From: Acidobacteriota bacterium
GTDB lineage: Bacteria > Acidobacteriota > Vicinamibacteria > Vicinamibacterales > JAKQTR01
Direction of reading: 5' to 3'
DNA length: 64,000 nucleotides
Assembly (NCBI GenBank): GCA_026393675.1
Contig: JAPKZQ010000045.1
Span: forward strand, 248,001 to 312,000
The notes under the pieces were generated by a model. The model worked only from the letters and a program-made list of their open reading frames with translations. It did no database searches and was not told where the DNA came from. The translations under genes were made by a program, and so were the position numbers. Positions 1-7,789 of this stretch are shown here, in pieces (positions within the stretch are counted from its first letter, which is position 1; every line of letters begins with the position of its first letter).

Positions 1-738
1 CGATCCCTCGTCTTTGTACGCCAGCGCGTCCGCGAACCCCTCACACGGAATCCAGGTTGGCAGTTGCTCTGGAGGCTCGATGTGCTCCCAGTCGCCGACC
101 TTGATGGGCGTGGATCGCATCACAGCGGTCAGGGGCGATCGCGGAACGTTCTGGTCGCCGCACCGTTTTGGATCGATAGGCACGACCGCGAGCGATACGC
201 CGGGCAGGACCAGTTGGCTTGACGCCTGACGACGCTCCAGGATGGCCTCAGCCTCGGCCGCGTCCGACGCGCGCTCAAGTTCGATGGCCGCGCTGGTGGC
301 GACGATGGAGGTCTTGCTTCCGAGTTCAGCCAGCGACGAACGCACCAGGTACGAGCTGACGTTCGTGAACAGTAGCCAGCCGGCCAGCACGAAGAAGACG
401 ACAATCAAGACCGCCGGCACGAACCCGATGAGCAGATACGAGACAATCAACTTGCGGCGCACGCGCCAGAGCAGGTGACGCCGGGCCACCTGGGCGAGTT
501 TGTAGAGGATGACTCCGGCGCCGGTCGCGAGCGCGAGTCCGCCCAGGCTGCTCAGGACCTGGAGACCGCCAGAGGTTGGGACGCCCGCGGCGGCCAGGGC
601 GACGACGATGAGTTTGACGCTGGCGCCGATGGCGACGAGGTACCCGGCGATGCTCGTCAGGAAGAATGCCCGGACCGCGCCGAGCCTGGTCGGTGGCGGC
701 CCTAATGGCGATTGGACGGGTGCTGACGGCGGTGCCAT
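1..738 (-). CDS. Membrane signalling protein, N-terminal part (SpoIIE-phosphatase-like), cut by window edge
   Basis: An open frame runs from an ATG at 738 to the first base of the window (246 codons, no stop), so only the N-terminus is present. Three hydrophobic segments are visible at about residues 24-50, 58-82 and 97-122, the last preceded by a basic WRVRRK stretch. Acidobacterial SpoIIE-family protein phosphatases often start with this arrangement, a membrane anchor followed by a sensor region and a C-terminal PP2C domain, but the catalytic part lies outside the window. A sensor histidine kinase is the main alternative. No strong Shine-Dalgarno precedes the ATG. The next gene, cutA, ends 22 bases upstream on the same strand, so the two may be cotranscribed. 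Confidence 0.6.
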   Translation of the reverse strand, partial: MAPPSAPVQSPLGPPPTRLGAVRAFFLTSIAGYLVAIGASVKLIVVALAAAGVPTSGGLQVLSSLGGLALATGAGVILYKLAQVARRHLLWRVRRKLIVSYLLIGFVPAVLIVVFFVLAGWLLFTNVSSYLVRSSLAELGSKTSIVATSAAIELERASDAAEAEAILERRQASSQLVLPGVSLAVVPIDPKRCGDQNVPRSPLTAVMRSTPIKVGDWEHIEPPEQLPTWIPCEGFADALAYKDEGS

Positions 739-760
739 CGGAGGTGTCAGGAATGATAAC

Positions 761-1087
761 TCAGGCAACGACGGAGTGCCGAACCCACGCCAGGTAGTCC
801 GCGCTGCCGTCGGTCGCCGTGAGCACGATGAATTCGGGCACCGAGTAGGGATGCAGGCTCGTCAGCCTGGCCTGCAGATCCTGGACACGGCTTGCGGTGG
901 TCTTGATGATCACCTGCCGCTCGACATCCTCCGTCACGCCGCCCTCCCATCGGTAAACCGATCGCATCTCGCCTGAAGCGGAGACGCATGCTGCCAGATG
1001 TTCGTCCACCAACGTGCGGGCGAATGCGCCGGCGTCGGTGCCGTCTGGCAGCGTGGTGAGCACGATCACGACGTCGGACGGCTCCAC
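761..1087 (-). CDS. cutA: CutA divalent-cation tolerance protein
   Basis: The 108-residue product matches the full length of the CutA family, small trimeric ferredoxin-like-fold proteins linked to copper tolerance and signalling. Visible family features are the N-terminal VIVLTTLPDG strand, the LAACVS segment, the YRWEGG turn with the conserved tryptophan, and the HPYSVPEFI motif near residue 80. The start is a GTG at 1087 preceded by a GGGGAG Shine-Dalgarno-like run. It is divergent from ftsB and lies upstream of the partial membrane signalling gene on the same strand. Metal binding is family knowledge and cannot be judged from this sequence. Confidence 0.9.
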   Translation of the reverse strand: MEPSDVVIVLTTLPDGTDAGAFARTLVDEHLAACVSASGEMRSVYRWEGGVTEDVERQVIIKTTASRVQDLQARLTSLHPYSVPEFIVLTATDGSADYLAWVRHSVVA

Positions 1088-1170
1088 GGTACGGCTCCCC
1101 GGATCCGATGAAGATCCTCTTGCGTTTTCCTATGTACAAACGTCGCGACTTAGGGTACAACAGTTGCCTG

Positions 1171-1521
1171 ATGACTGCCACGCGCATAACCACGGCTGGT
1201 CTTGCGAATATCCGGAAGGGTGATCGTGGCCGTCGTCGCCTTCTGATTGGCCTCGGATTCGTCGTCTGCTTCCTGGTGGTCAACGGCATCGTCGGCGAGC
1301 ACGGCGCGTTCGCACTGATGCAGGCGCGGGCGCAGTATGCGGAACTGGCGCTCACCGTCGACAAGGCAAGGGCGGAGAATGCGCGACTGCGGGAAGAGGC
1401 TCGCCGCCTGCTGACCGATCCGGCCGCCATCGAGGAAATCGCGCGGCGCGAGCTCGGGCTCATCAAGCCGGGCGAGAAGCTCTTCATCATCCGCGACGTG
1501 CCGGCCGCGAAGAAGCACTAA
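1171..1521 (+). CDS. ftsB: Septum formation initiator family protein (FtsB/DivIC)
   Basis: The 116-residue protein has a short basic N-terminus, one transmembrane helix at about residues 25-43 (LLIGLGFVVCFLVV), a heptad-like coiled coil at about 50-90, and the typical C-terminal AIEEIARRELGLIKPGE segment found in FtsB/DivIC proteins. These bitopic proteins bridge FtsL and FtsQ in the divisome. The frame is open further upstream, but the ATG at 1171 puts the membrane helix where the family has it. A TAGGGT -10-like box lies 14 bases before the ATG and no Shine-Dalgarno is visible, so the leader is probably very short. The initiator tRNA gene follows on the same strand. Confidence 0.87.
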   Translation: MTATRITTAGLANIRKGDRGRRRLLIGLGFVVCFLVVNGIVGEHGAFALMQARAQYAELALTVDKARAENARLREEARRLLTDPAAIEEIARRELGLIKPGEKLFIIRDVPAAKKH

Positions 1522-1601
1522 CCTCCCCCTCGCGTTTGCCCCGCTCTCGTCTGGCGTGGTATTATCAGTTGATGTGGTGCACGCGAGTGAAGCACCAGTG
1601 A

Positions 1602-1669
<68 letters not shown>

Positions 1670-1678
<9 letters not shown>

Positions 1679-1760
1679 TAAAGGCCACAGGGCTAAACCC
1701 TGTGGCCTTTTTCATTTGCGCCCGGGGGATTTGAACCCTTGCTGGCCGGCAACCATCCTG
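1670..1760 (+). repeat. tRNA-end repeat, copy 1 (original, at the tRNA gene)
   Basis: The module comprises the last bases of the tRNA (CCGCAACCAT), the AAGGCC...GGCCTT hairpin, TTTCATTTGCG, and then GATTTGAACCCTTGCTGGCCGGCAACCA. Read on the opposite strand, the final part resembles a tRNA T-arm (GGGTTCAAATC). Three further copies follow within 5 kb, so this is the parental copy of a small local repeat family. Confidence 0.7.
1681..1713 (+). terminator. Rho-independent terminator of the initiator tRNA
   Basis: GGCCACAGGG (1683-1692) pairs perfectly with CCCTGTGGCC (1698-1707) around a five-base loop and is followed by TTTTTC. It begins three bases after the encoded CCA of the tRNA. The same hairpin module recurs in degenerate form near 1850, 5340 and 6480. 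Confidence 0.85.
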
Positions 1761-1811
1761 AGCTTGTCGCCCCTCGACGCGGCTCGGGGCGACCCTGAGC
1801 TGGTCGAAGGG
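1752..1811. repeat. REP-like palindromic unit (CCTGAGC...TCGAAGG)
   Basis: Two CCTGAGCTTGTCG / CCTGAGCTGGTCGAAGG arms surround a CTCGACGCGGCTCGGGG core, giving overlapping inverted repeats. Related units with CCCTGAG...TCGAAGGG ends occur at 56515, 58070 and inside the mutagenesis genes. This resembles dispersed REP elements of many high-GC bacteria. Confidence 0.6.
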
Positions 1812-1835
1812 TCGAAGGGCGTTGCCTCGCCCCCC

Positions 1836-1935
1836 CCGCAACCATGAAGGCCGCAGGGCTAAACTCTGTGGCCTTTTTCATTTGCGCGAGCGGAAGATTT
1901 GAACCCCTGGTGGCCGGCAACCATCCTGAGCTGGT
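1836..1935 (+). repeat. tRNA-end repeat, copy 2
   Basis: A diverged copy of the segment at 1670-1760. It contains CCGCAACCAT, a hairpin of GGCCGCAGGG with one mismatch against CTCTGTGGCC, TTTTTCATTTGCG, GATTTGAACCCCTGGTGGCCGGCAACCA and part of the REP unit. No tRNA body precedes it, so only the 3' end was duplicated. It lies between the true tRNA and the GntR-ABC module. Confidence 0.7.
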
Positions 1936-2040
1936 CGGAGGGCGTTGCCTCGCCGCCCACGAGTTCCGCTCGGCCAGACGGTCTCCTGGCTTCGCAAGTC
2001 GCTCATGGCACGGGAGCTATCCGTGGTGCAGAAGATCAGC

Positions 2041-2079
2041 TTGAGGCTCACGTGATATAGTGATATATATCACTCTGTC
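2041..2079 (+). promoter_or_regulatory. Promoter with overlapping palindromic operator for the GntR-ABC operon
   Basis: TTGAGG (2041-2046) and TATATA (2064-2069) are 17 bases apart and fit a sigma-70 promoter. A perfect 14-base palindrome, GTGATATATATCAC, at 2060-2073 covers the -10 box, which is the usual arrangement for an autorepressing YtrA-subfamily GntR regulator. Transcription would start about 2076-2080, at or next to the ATG at 2080, and no Shine-Dalgarno is present, so a leaderless transcript is likely. Confidence 0.6.
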
Positions 2080-2493
2080 ATGCAGTTGATTATCAACCCC
2101 TCCGATGAGCTCCCCCTTTACCGCCAGATCATGCGGCAAATCATGGATGCCATCGCCGGCGGAAGGGTCACGAGCGGCGAGAAACTGGCTTCGCACCGCG
2201 ATCTGAGCGAGCAACTCGTCATCGCCCCGCTCACCGTGAAGAAGGCCTACGACGAACTCGAAGCGCTCGGCTTCATCGAGACGCAGCGCGGTCGAGGCAC
2301 CTTCGTATGTGCCAGACGACCGCAAGCCGACCGCAGCGTTCAGCTCGAACAAATCCAGCAGGCCTCGCGAAAACTTCTCTCGCAAGCCTACCTGGCGGGA
2401 CTCAGTCTTCGGGAAGTGGTGAAGGCGCTCAAAGAGGCCGACCGCGAACTCACCCAAGGTCCGCAGGCGCAACAAAGAAGGGAAACACCATGA
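2080..2493 (+). CDS. GntR family transcriptional regulator, YtrA subfamily
   Basis: The 137-residue protein has a GntR winged helix-turn-helix at about residues 8-78: the LYRQIMRQIMDAI helix, GEKLASHRDLSEQL, APLTVKKAYDELE and the EtQRGRGTFV wing. A short helical tail of about 55 residues follows instead of a large effector domain, the signature of the YtrA subfamily, which represses adjacent ABC transporter operons. The stop overlaps the start of the downstream ATPase gene by four bases, so the two are translationally coupled. A 14-base palindrome lies 7-20 bases before the ATG and probably serves as its own operator. The inducing signal cannot be read from the sequence; cell-envelope-active compounds are typical for relatives. 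Confidence 0.88.
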   Translation: MQLIINPSDELPLYRQIMRQIMDAIAGGRVTSGEKLASHRDLSEQLVIAPLTVKKAYDELEALGFIETQRGRGTFVCARRPQADRSVQLEQIQQASRKLLSQAYLAGLSLREVVKALKEADRELTQGPQAQQRRETP

Positions 2494-3401
2494 CGCCCAT
2501 TTTGGAGTTCCGCGATATCGAGAGGTCCTTCAAGAAAGGGGTACCGATCCTGAACGGCGTGACGTTCACCGTGTCCACAGGCGAAGTCGTGTGCCTCTTG
2601 GGCCGCAACGGCGCGGGCAAAACCACGCTGATCCGTCTTGCCATGGGCATGCTCTTTCCCCATGCCGGCTCGGTGCGGGTATTCGGCGCTTCTCCGACCG
2701 CCGACCCTGTCGCCGTGAAAAAGCGCATCGGCTACGTGGCTGAAGAGCAGGTGCTTCCCACGCGATCGTCCATCGCCGAGTTGATCGCGCTGCACCGTTA
2801 CCTGTTCCCCGGTTGGGACGAGGACCTGGAACGCGAACTCGTGAATCGGTTCCGTTTGGCCGTCCGCGCCAAGATCGGTCAGCTTAGCAAGGGCGAAGCG
2901 CGCCAGGTTGCGCTGCTCTGTGCGGTATGCCACCGACCCGAACTCCTGATTCTCGATGAACCGGCCGGTGGACTCGATCCCGCCGCGCGCCGCGAATTCC
3001 TGGAAACCTCCATTCAATTGCTGAACCGCGAAGGCACGGCGATCCTCTTCTCCTCGCATTATATGAACGACGTGGAACGTCTGGGCGGTCGGGTCGTCCT
3101 GCTCGACGAGGGCAAAGTCTGGCTCGACCGCGAGTTGGACAACCTCCATGAGGGCTATTGCATCGCCCTGATCCCGAACGATTCGATCCCCGATGCCGCA
3201 GCGTTGGAACGCTTGCCCTGCTGTATTCGCGTGCGGCCCGTCCTCTCTGAGTGGCACGCGGTCTTTGAGGGCACACCCGAGGCGGTTGAACGGCAATTGA
3301 ACGAATCGCTCGGCCTCGGCGGCATCCGCTGCGTGCGCGTCCCACTCGAGGAGTTGTTCGTCGAACTCGTGGGCCGTCACCGCCTGCCGGAGGCATCATG
3401 A
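2490..3401 (+). CDS. ABC transporter ATP-binding protein
   Basis: The 303-residue nucleotide-binding subunit shows Walker A GRNGAGKTT (near residue 40), the signature LSKGEARQ in place of LSGGQ, Walker B LLILDEPAGGLDP and the switch histidine in ILFSSHYM. The C-terminal 80 residues form the accessory region common in YtrB/EcsA-like ABC-2 exporters. I chose the ATG at 2490, preceded by AAGAAGGG, because it overlaps the GntR stop and leaves a normal N-terminus (ILEFRDIERSFKKG). Its stop overlaps the start of the permease gene by four bases. The substrate is unknown. Confidence 0.9.
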   Translation: MTPILEFRDIERSFKKGVPILNGVTFTVSTGEVVCLLGRNGAGKTTLIRLAMGMLFPHAGSVRVFGASPTADPVAVKKRIGYVAEEQVLPTRSSIAELIALHRYLFPGWDEDLERELVNRFRLAVRAKIGQLSKGEARQVALLCAVCHRPELLILDEPAGGLDPAARREFLETSIQLLNREGTAILFSSHYMNDVERLGGRVVLLDEGKVWLDRELDNLHEGYCIALIPNDSIPDAAALERLPCCIRVRPVLSEWHAVFEGTPEAVERQLNESLGLGGIRCVRVPLEELFVELVGRHRLPEAS

Positions 3402-5008
3402 TTCTCGAGTTGATGAAGCGTGACGATACGTGGAAGATAGGGCTCGCCCTGGCCCCTGTGACGGTCGTGCTGCTGTTGATGGATCCGGGTGACCCCGATC
3501 CGCAATGGACCCGACTGCTCGAGGTGCAGGCTCTTCTGATCACATCGGGGTTCATGTGTCCTCATCGGCGCGCCACGCTCTTTGAAGCAGCGCTGCCGAT
3601 TGAGGGGCGACAGCTGTTCCTGGCGCGTCTCCTCTCGCGTCTGGCAATGGTCTGGCTACCGGTTCTCGCCGCTATCCTCGTCATCCTTCTTGGTCGGGAC
3701 ACGGGCTGGCCCCAGGTGCTGGGGATGTTGGAATGCGGGACCCTCTACACGGTCGCGTACCTGTTGCCGCTTTCGGTCCGCGTGCGGGAGTGCGCCGCCC
3801 CCGCAGGGCTCTTAGCCGTGCTTTGGACGGGCCTCGCGGCCGCAGGCGCCTTGGCTTGGCATTTCCTCCCGCCGGGTATGTTCCTGTCGGTGTTCGCGTT
3901 CGCCGGCGCGCTGGTCCTCCTGAGAACGTGGTTTGCCATCCCTGCGTCCTTCCAGGTCGCTCCGATGAATGCGGTCGACTCGATCGCGAGTCCCCGATCA
4001 ACACGAGATGCGCAGCCGCTCGCCTGGTGGCCGATCTTGCGGTCGGCTGGTTTCGGGATGCCGCTGTTGCTTTTCCCCGTGGGGATTTTTCTGGGTTGGT
4101 CGGGAGAGTTGTCCGTTCCCTTTGTTGCCATGTTTGCGATCCTGGCGAACGTCGATGTTCGTCAGCGGACGCGCTGGCTGTACGCCCTGCCGCTCTCGTT
4201 TCGCGCCCTCGGGCTGATCATCCTGGTTCCATCGTTGGCTCTTCTTCTCGGAGGCATAGCCATCGGCATGTGCTTCGACAAAACACTGCAACCGGACTAT
4301 TCACTGGTGGGGGGGCCGAGGAGCCAGTCGCCAACCGATGTGGATCATGTGGATTTAGACGTAGACTTCGAGTTCTGGCACCGTGCGCCGGCCGGCAACG
4401 CGCCCGTCATCAGTTCTCCGTGGGGAGAGACCGTTCACGCCACCACTTTTCGGGTTCTAGGAATCACGTTCTACAATCCCTATTCGGTGGGCCCGCGGAA
4501 CAGCAAGCGCTTCGTTGAGTGGCAATTCGAACGGGCAACGGAAGCCGTGTATGGGAGGGTCATCCCTCTATTACAGTATGGGGCAGCCAGCCAAGCCGAG
4601 TTGGTACCCGTAACCGCGCGGCCCCGAATGCGAATCCTCATCCTGTCGGCGGCCCTGCTGGCGGTGCTGTTGCTGGTATACCTAACCGAGTGGACACGGT
4701 GGCACCGGTTGCGCCGACTTTCGGATCCCTTACGAGGTGCGCTCCCGTTCGTGTCACTGCTCGTAGTCTTCGCAATCGATGGTATCGTCCTGTGGTTCTA
4801 TTCCTTCCCAATGGGAACGGCGCTGGTCCATGCCGCATTGCTCCAGCTGTCCAACCTTTTGCCCAACAACCTGCTGCTCGTGACCACTGCCGCCGTGGTG
4901 CCCGTGATGGGAATGTATTGGCTGGTCGAGAAGCAGTTCAGCAAGTCCGAGCTGCTCGGACCAATCCAGCAATCCAGCGCATGGGGCAGGAGAATGCAGG
5001 CCGAGTAA
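3398..5008 (+). CDS. ABC-2 type permease of the GntR-controlled transporter
   Basis: The 536-residue protein begins within the stop of the ATPase gene (ATGA overlap), so it is the membrane partner. I count about ten to twelve hydrophobic segments in two blocks, with a hydrophilic external region around residues 295-395 between them. It lacks strong similarity that I can name beyond an ABC-2-like permease. The three-gene set (YtrA-type regulator, ATPase, large permease) fits an exporter or an envelope-stress ABC system. The last 300 bases before the next repeat contain only a gene fragment. Confidence 0.7.
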   Translation: MILELMKRDDTWKIGLALAPVTVVLLLMDPGDPDPQWTRLLEVQALLITSGFMCPHRRATLFEAALPIEGRQLFLARLLSRLAMVWLPVLAAILVILLGRDTGWPQVLGMLECGTLYTVAYLLPLSVRVRECAAPAGLLAVLWTGLAAAGALAWHFLPPGMFLSVFAFAGALVLLRTWFAIPASFQVAPMNAVDSIASPRSTRDAQPLAWWPILRSAGFGMPLLLFPVGIFLGWSGELSVPFVAMFAILANVDVRQRTRWLYALPLSFRALGLIILVPSLALLLGGIAIGMCFDKTLQPDYSLVGGPRSQSPTDVDHVDLDVDFEFWHRAPAGNAPVISSPWGETVHATTFRVLGITFYNPYSVGPRNSKRFVEWQFERATEAVYGRVIPLLQYGAASQAELVPVTARPRMRILILSAALLAVLLLVYLTEWTRWHRLRRLSDPLRGALPFVSLLVVFAIDGIVLWFYSFPMGTALVHAALLQLSNLLPNNLLLVTTAAVVPVMGMYWLVEKQFSKSELLGPIQQSSAWGRRMQAE

Positions 5009-5102
5009 CCGCCTCCATCACCGTGGCTTTGCCAGGAGGCGGCATGAATCTTCGCCGGGCCAATTCCCTTGGGCACGAACGGTCCCGGCCAGTCGCATGA
5101 AA

Positions 5103-5260
5103 CACCCGAGGTGTCGGCCCTTCGGAACTACAAGATCGCCGGCTTCTCGGTCGAACGGCTGATGACCTTCCTGACCGCGCTCGACCAGGACGTGAGGATC
5201 GTGATCAGCCGGAAGCCCCGCTCCCGGCGTTCAGCTCGCATCAGCGTGGTGGCGGCCTGA
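5103..5260 (+). pseudogene. XRE/HigA-like antitoxin, C-terminal fragment
   Basis: The frame encodes SALRNYKIAGFSVERLMTFL followed by ALDQDVRIVISRK and a basic tail. This matches the end of small XRE-type antitoxins (recognition helix, then the FSVERL...DVRIVI segment). The N-terminal half of the DNA-binding domain is missing and no toxin gene lies beside it. The nearest in-frame start adds residues unlike the family, so I treat this as a remnant left by recombination. Repeat copy 3 follows 36 bases later. Confidence 0.6.
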
Positions 5261-5295
5261 ACACTGACCGTCTGGCCTCTCACGCCGCCCCGCAC

Positions 5296-5412
5296 CACAG
5301 CTGCAAGTATCTTTGGTTGCGGGTCCCCGCAACCATAAAGGCCGCAGGCGAACAGCCTGCCGCCGTTTTCATTTGTGGCCAGCGGATTTGAACCCTTGCT
5401 GGCCGGCAACCA
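5296..5412 (+). repeat. tRNA-end repeat, copy 3, with extra hairpin
   Basis: It begins with CTGCAAGTATCTTTGGTTGC, in which GGTTGCGG pairs with CCGCAACC to form a hairpin. The GGCCGCAGGC...GCCTGC hairpin, TTTTCATTTG and GATTTGAACCCTTGCTGGCCGGCAACCA follow. The 5' half is shared with copy 4 and the 3' half with copies 1 and 2, so it links the two versions of the repeat. Confidence 0.7.
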
Positions 5413-5588
5413 CGCGGATGTTGAATCCACCAAAGGAGTGCCCGACCAGAACATAAGGCCCCTTCTCCCCCGCCATGTTCAGTAGCGCCTTCAATTCCCT
5501 GGCGATCTGTAAGCTCGTGCGCGGCTCGATCGCGGGCCCGCTCCACCCGTAGCCGGCGCGGTCGTAGGAGCACACGCGCGCGAACCCG
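5413..5588 (-). pseudogene. Alpha/beta hydrolase internal fragment
   Basis: On the minus strand the frame reads RVCSYDRAGYGWSGP and then GPYVLVGHSFGGFNIRV, the strand-beta3 region and the nucleophile elbow (G-H-S-F-G) of an alpha/beta hydrolase. The sequence before and after is absent: upstream it runs into the AbiEii-like fragment, and downstream into repeat copy 3, which encodes the unrelated end of the open frame. The acid and histidine of the triad are missing, so it cannot be functional. Confidence 0.65.
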
Positions 5589-5690
5589 GCCTTCGGCGAC
5601 GCCGACCTCCCGGGCGTATGCCTGCGCGTACCGCGCCAGCACTCCGGCCGACGGTGGAGGCCCGGCGGGGCGCTTCCGACCTGGCGTCAC
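5589..5690 (-). pseudogene. AbiEii-type toxin, N-terminal remnant
   Basis: A GTG at 5690 overlaps the stop of the AbiEi-like gene (GTGA), the coupling expected in abiE operons. About 34 codons follow (PSAGVLARYAQAYAREVGV and GRVRARV) before the reading passes into sequence that, in another frame, encodes a hydrolase fragment. A full AbiEii nucleotidyltransferase has roughly 250-300 residues, so nearly all of the toxin is lost. The identification rests mainly on gene position and is moderately secure. Confidence 0.45.
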
Positions 5691-6301
5691 CTCGCACCTC
5701 GGCGTCTGGCCGTGGGCGGGCGGCGGCTTGGCGTCGTCCCCAGCAGCTCTCGCTCCAGGGCGTCAGCCTCGGCCAGGCCCAGAGCCCCAGATCGTCGCCC
5801 ATCGGCGATCGCCGTGCTGACGATTTCGGATCCAAGGTGGCTGGCGTGGGCATCGCGAATGGACCTGGCGGGAGTGGTGACGGGCACACCTTCAACACGT
5901 TCGACATCGTCCGGCGCGAGGTCTGCGTAATGGATGACCAGCACCTTTGGAACCTGGCGTCGAAGGCGAACGGTGGCCGGCAGCGTCAGGTGAATTCGCG
6001 CGGGGTTCACATCAGACAGCTCATGGATGGACAGGGCCGTTTGATGGGACACCACACCGACGACGTCAGGGCGGCGGACTTGAGGCCAGAGGACCGCCGC
6101 CATGTAGTGCCCGAACTGAGTCACGGGGAATCGGGTGAAGCGGTACACGCCTCGCGTTTCGCGCGCGATGTCTCCCTGTTTGGCGAGCTGCACCAAGCGG
6201 ACCTGGTGCAGGCCTGCCGTTCTCGCCTGGGCCGCAGTGAAGAAGCCGCTTTGTCCCTCGGCGATTTCGTAGAGCACGGTGTCCCATTGGCGTTTGTGCA
6301 T
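5687..6301 (-). CDS. AbiEi-family antitoxin / transcriptional regulator (type IV TA), orphaned
   Basis: The 204-residue protein opens with a winged-helix domain (WDTVLYEIAEGQSGFFTAAQ, then VRLVQLAKQGDIARETRGVYRF), the AbiEi N-terminal domain. A C-terminal effector-like domain follows, with VVSHQTALSIHELSD and TTPARSIRDAH, as in AbiEi_1 proteins. AbiEi normally represses the abiE promoter and counteracts the AbiEii nucleotidyltransferase. I take the ATG at 6301 because an AT-rich promoter patch (TATATT near 6325) lies before it. The partner toxin is reduced to a stub, so this antitoxin is probably orphaned. It is flanked by repeat copies 3 and 4. Confidence 0.78.
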   Translation of the reverse strand: MHKRQWDTVLYEIAEGQSGFFTAAQARTAGLHQVRLVQLAKQGDIARETRGVYRFTRFPVTQFGHYMAAVLWPQVRRPDVVGVVSHQTALSIHELSDVNPARIHLTLPATVRLRRQVPKVLVIHYADLAPDDVERVEGVPVTTPARSIRDAHASHLGSEIVSTAIADGRRSGALGLAEADALERELLGTTPSRRPPTARRRGAR

Positions 6302-6435
6302 GGCAGTAGTCGATGGCAATAATATAACGTCTTTGAGTACTAATGCCAGCACTCACATGGACAGCGCCGGTCGTCCAGTCGCGCGAACGCGACTTTAAAC
6401 CCTACCTGGCGCCTCCATCAGGCAGCGCCCGTCCA

Positions 6436-6520
6436 CAAAACTGCAAATATCGTTGGTTGCGAGCTGCCCGCAACCATGACGGCCGCAGGTCGAACAGCCT
6501 GCGGCCGTTGCCATTTGCGC
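6436..6520 (+). repeat. tRNA-end repeat, copy 4
   Basis: CTGCAAATATCGTTGGTTGC matches copy 3 apart from a few changes. GGTTGCG pairs with CGCAACC, followed by a perfect 10-base stem CGGCCGCAGG / CCTGCGGCCG and CCATTTGCGCC. Copies 3 and 4 lie in direct orientation on either side of the broken abiE/hydrolase segment. Confidence 0.7.
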
Positions 6521-6565
6521 CGCGCTCTTCCCCGCCAGCCTCTGTTACCTGGCTTCCCCAGCCGT

Positions 6566-7177
6566 TCAGAGTCTGGGAATGCTCACGACAAGCTGATAGA
6601 CCCCGAGAGCAGCGAGGCTGAGGGCGGAGAAACCAACGAGCACGCGCTGAACGCGAGCACTCAGGAAGCGAGCCGTGCCGACGAGGAACACGAAACCAGC
6701 GAGCGTCGCGACCATCGTTCCGTAGAACGCGACGATGAGCGCGACGGCGCTGGCAGGATAGTGATGCCACGCGGTAGCGACGGCTGGACCAAGCACGAGA
6801 GCCCAGCCGAGGTACGGGTTGGGATTGAGCACATTGACGAGAGCCGCTTGAAGCAGCGTGCGCGGAGCAGAACCGAAGTCTGCAGAGGAAGGCTGGGACG
6901 AGCGGCGCAACTGGCGAAAAGCCGACCAGGCGAAGTAGATGAGAAGGCAACCGCCTGCCGCCCTCAGCCACAGTTGCGCCATGGCGGGAAGCCGTCCGAG
7001 CACGAGCAGGACGAGCACGGCAATTGGAATGTCACTGAGAAGCGGAGACAACGAGGCAGGAAGCGTTCGCTTCCAACCGGTTGCCACAACGCGAGAGAGC
7101 AGGAACGCCTGCAAGGGACCCGGCTGTATGGCTGCCGAGAATGCGAAGCCGATTCCGAGGAGAACGTACTCGAGCAC
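6566..7177 (-). CDS. LysE/RhtB family exporter
   Basis: The 203-residue protein has the six-helix layout of LysE/RhtB amino-acid and metabolite exporters. The N-terminal FAFSAAIQPGPLQAFLL segment carries the conserved proline-glycine-proline, and NVLNPNPYLGWALVLGP in the middle matches the second half-repeat. Translation starts at a GTG (7177) with CAGGAG seven bases upstream. It stands alone, with no adjacent LysR-type regulator. Family members export basic amino acids, homoserine or threonine; the substrate here is unknown. Confidence 0.85.
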   Translation of the reverse strand: MLEYVLLGIGFAFSAAIQPGPLQAFLLSRVVATGWKRTLPASLSPLLSDIPIAVLVLLVLGRLPAMAQLWLRAAGGCLLIYFAWSAFRQLRRSSQPSSADFGSAPRTLLQAALVNVLNPNPYLGWALVLGPAVATAWHHYPASAVALIVAFYGTMVATLAGFVFLVGTARFLSARVQRVLVGFSALSLAALGVYQLVVSIPRL

Positions 7178-7389
7178 GGGACAACTCCTGGGGAGTCAGG
7201 ACAGGATGCCTGACGGCCGGCGCTCACCCGCCGGCGCGCATGATACTACCGGTGGGATCTTCCCTCGCTTCAGTGGACACCGAAGAACGACGCCGCTCGT
7301 TGCTCATGGTCATCTGGCGTTCGATATTCGAGCGGCTGGCCCGCGGCTGCCGGTGGATTGCACGACGAGGCGTGAAGGTCAAGGACGCT

Positions 7390-7563
7390 TCAGACCGGGA
7401 CATTGTACGGGTTGCGGATTCGAAGGAAGGTGGGGAGAAACCAGCCGACGGGAAACCCGAGAAGGATTGCGAAGATCGGTACGCCCATGCCCAGACCGAC
7501 CGCCACGACATCAATGGCTACGAACGCCGCGATTCGGAAGACTCGACTCGCAGGGATAAACAT
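7390..7563 (-). CDS. Small membrane protein of unknown function
   Basis: This is a 57-residue frame starting at an ATG preceded by AGAGGAG with good spacing, which supports translation. The protein is mostly hydrophobic, with two likely helices (FRIAAFVAIDVVAVGLGMGV and PIFAILLGFPVGWFLPTFL) and a short polar tail ending in NVPV. I do not recognise a family. The open frame extends upstream into the duplicated dehydrogenase tail at 7669-7713, but the Shine-Dalgarno favours this start. It may be a remnant of a longer membrane protein. Confidence 0.5.
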   Translation of the reverse strand: MFIPASRVFRIAAFVAIDVVAVGLGMGVPIFAILLGFPVGWFLPTFLRIRNPYNVPV

Positions 7564-7668
7564 GTGGTCTCCTCTGTTGCCCCCGAAGGGCGGCCACCAC
7601 GCGCAGAGATCGATCTGCCGGCGCCTACGATCGCGCTTCAGTCGCGGCGGCTCATTCTCCCGCCGGCC

Positions 7669-7713
7669 CCGCCGCAGGCCTTCGCGCAGCAACTCGGCGA
7701 CGTGCCACACGCG
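7669..7713 (-). repeat. 45-bp duplicate of the 3' end of the D-lactate-type dehydrogenase gene
   Basis: All 45 bases are identical to 12198-12242, in the same orientation. In the intact gene this segment encodes RVWHVAELLREGLRR close to the C-terminus. Here it sits in non-coding sequence downstream of the DUF885 gene, so it is an orphan piece left by a local duplication or recombination 4.5 kb away from its source. Confidence 0.8.
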
Positions 7714-7789
7714 TCAGTTCACCCGTCGACGAGCGGGTCGCTTGCCCGGAATCGCACCCCTGCTGACGCACGAGGGCCCTTTGCGCTGA

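Noticed and set aside
5369-5575. 68-codon frame with GHSFGG considered as a small hydrolase gene
   Set aside because: It lacks the acid and histidine residues, and its end is encoded by a dispersed repeat; treated as a fragment.
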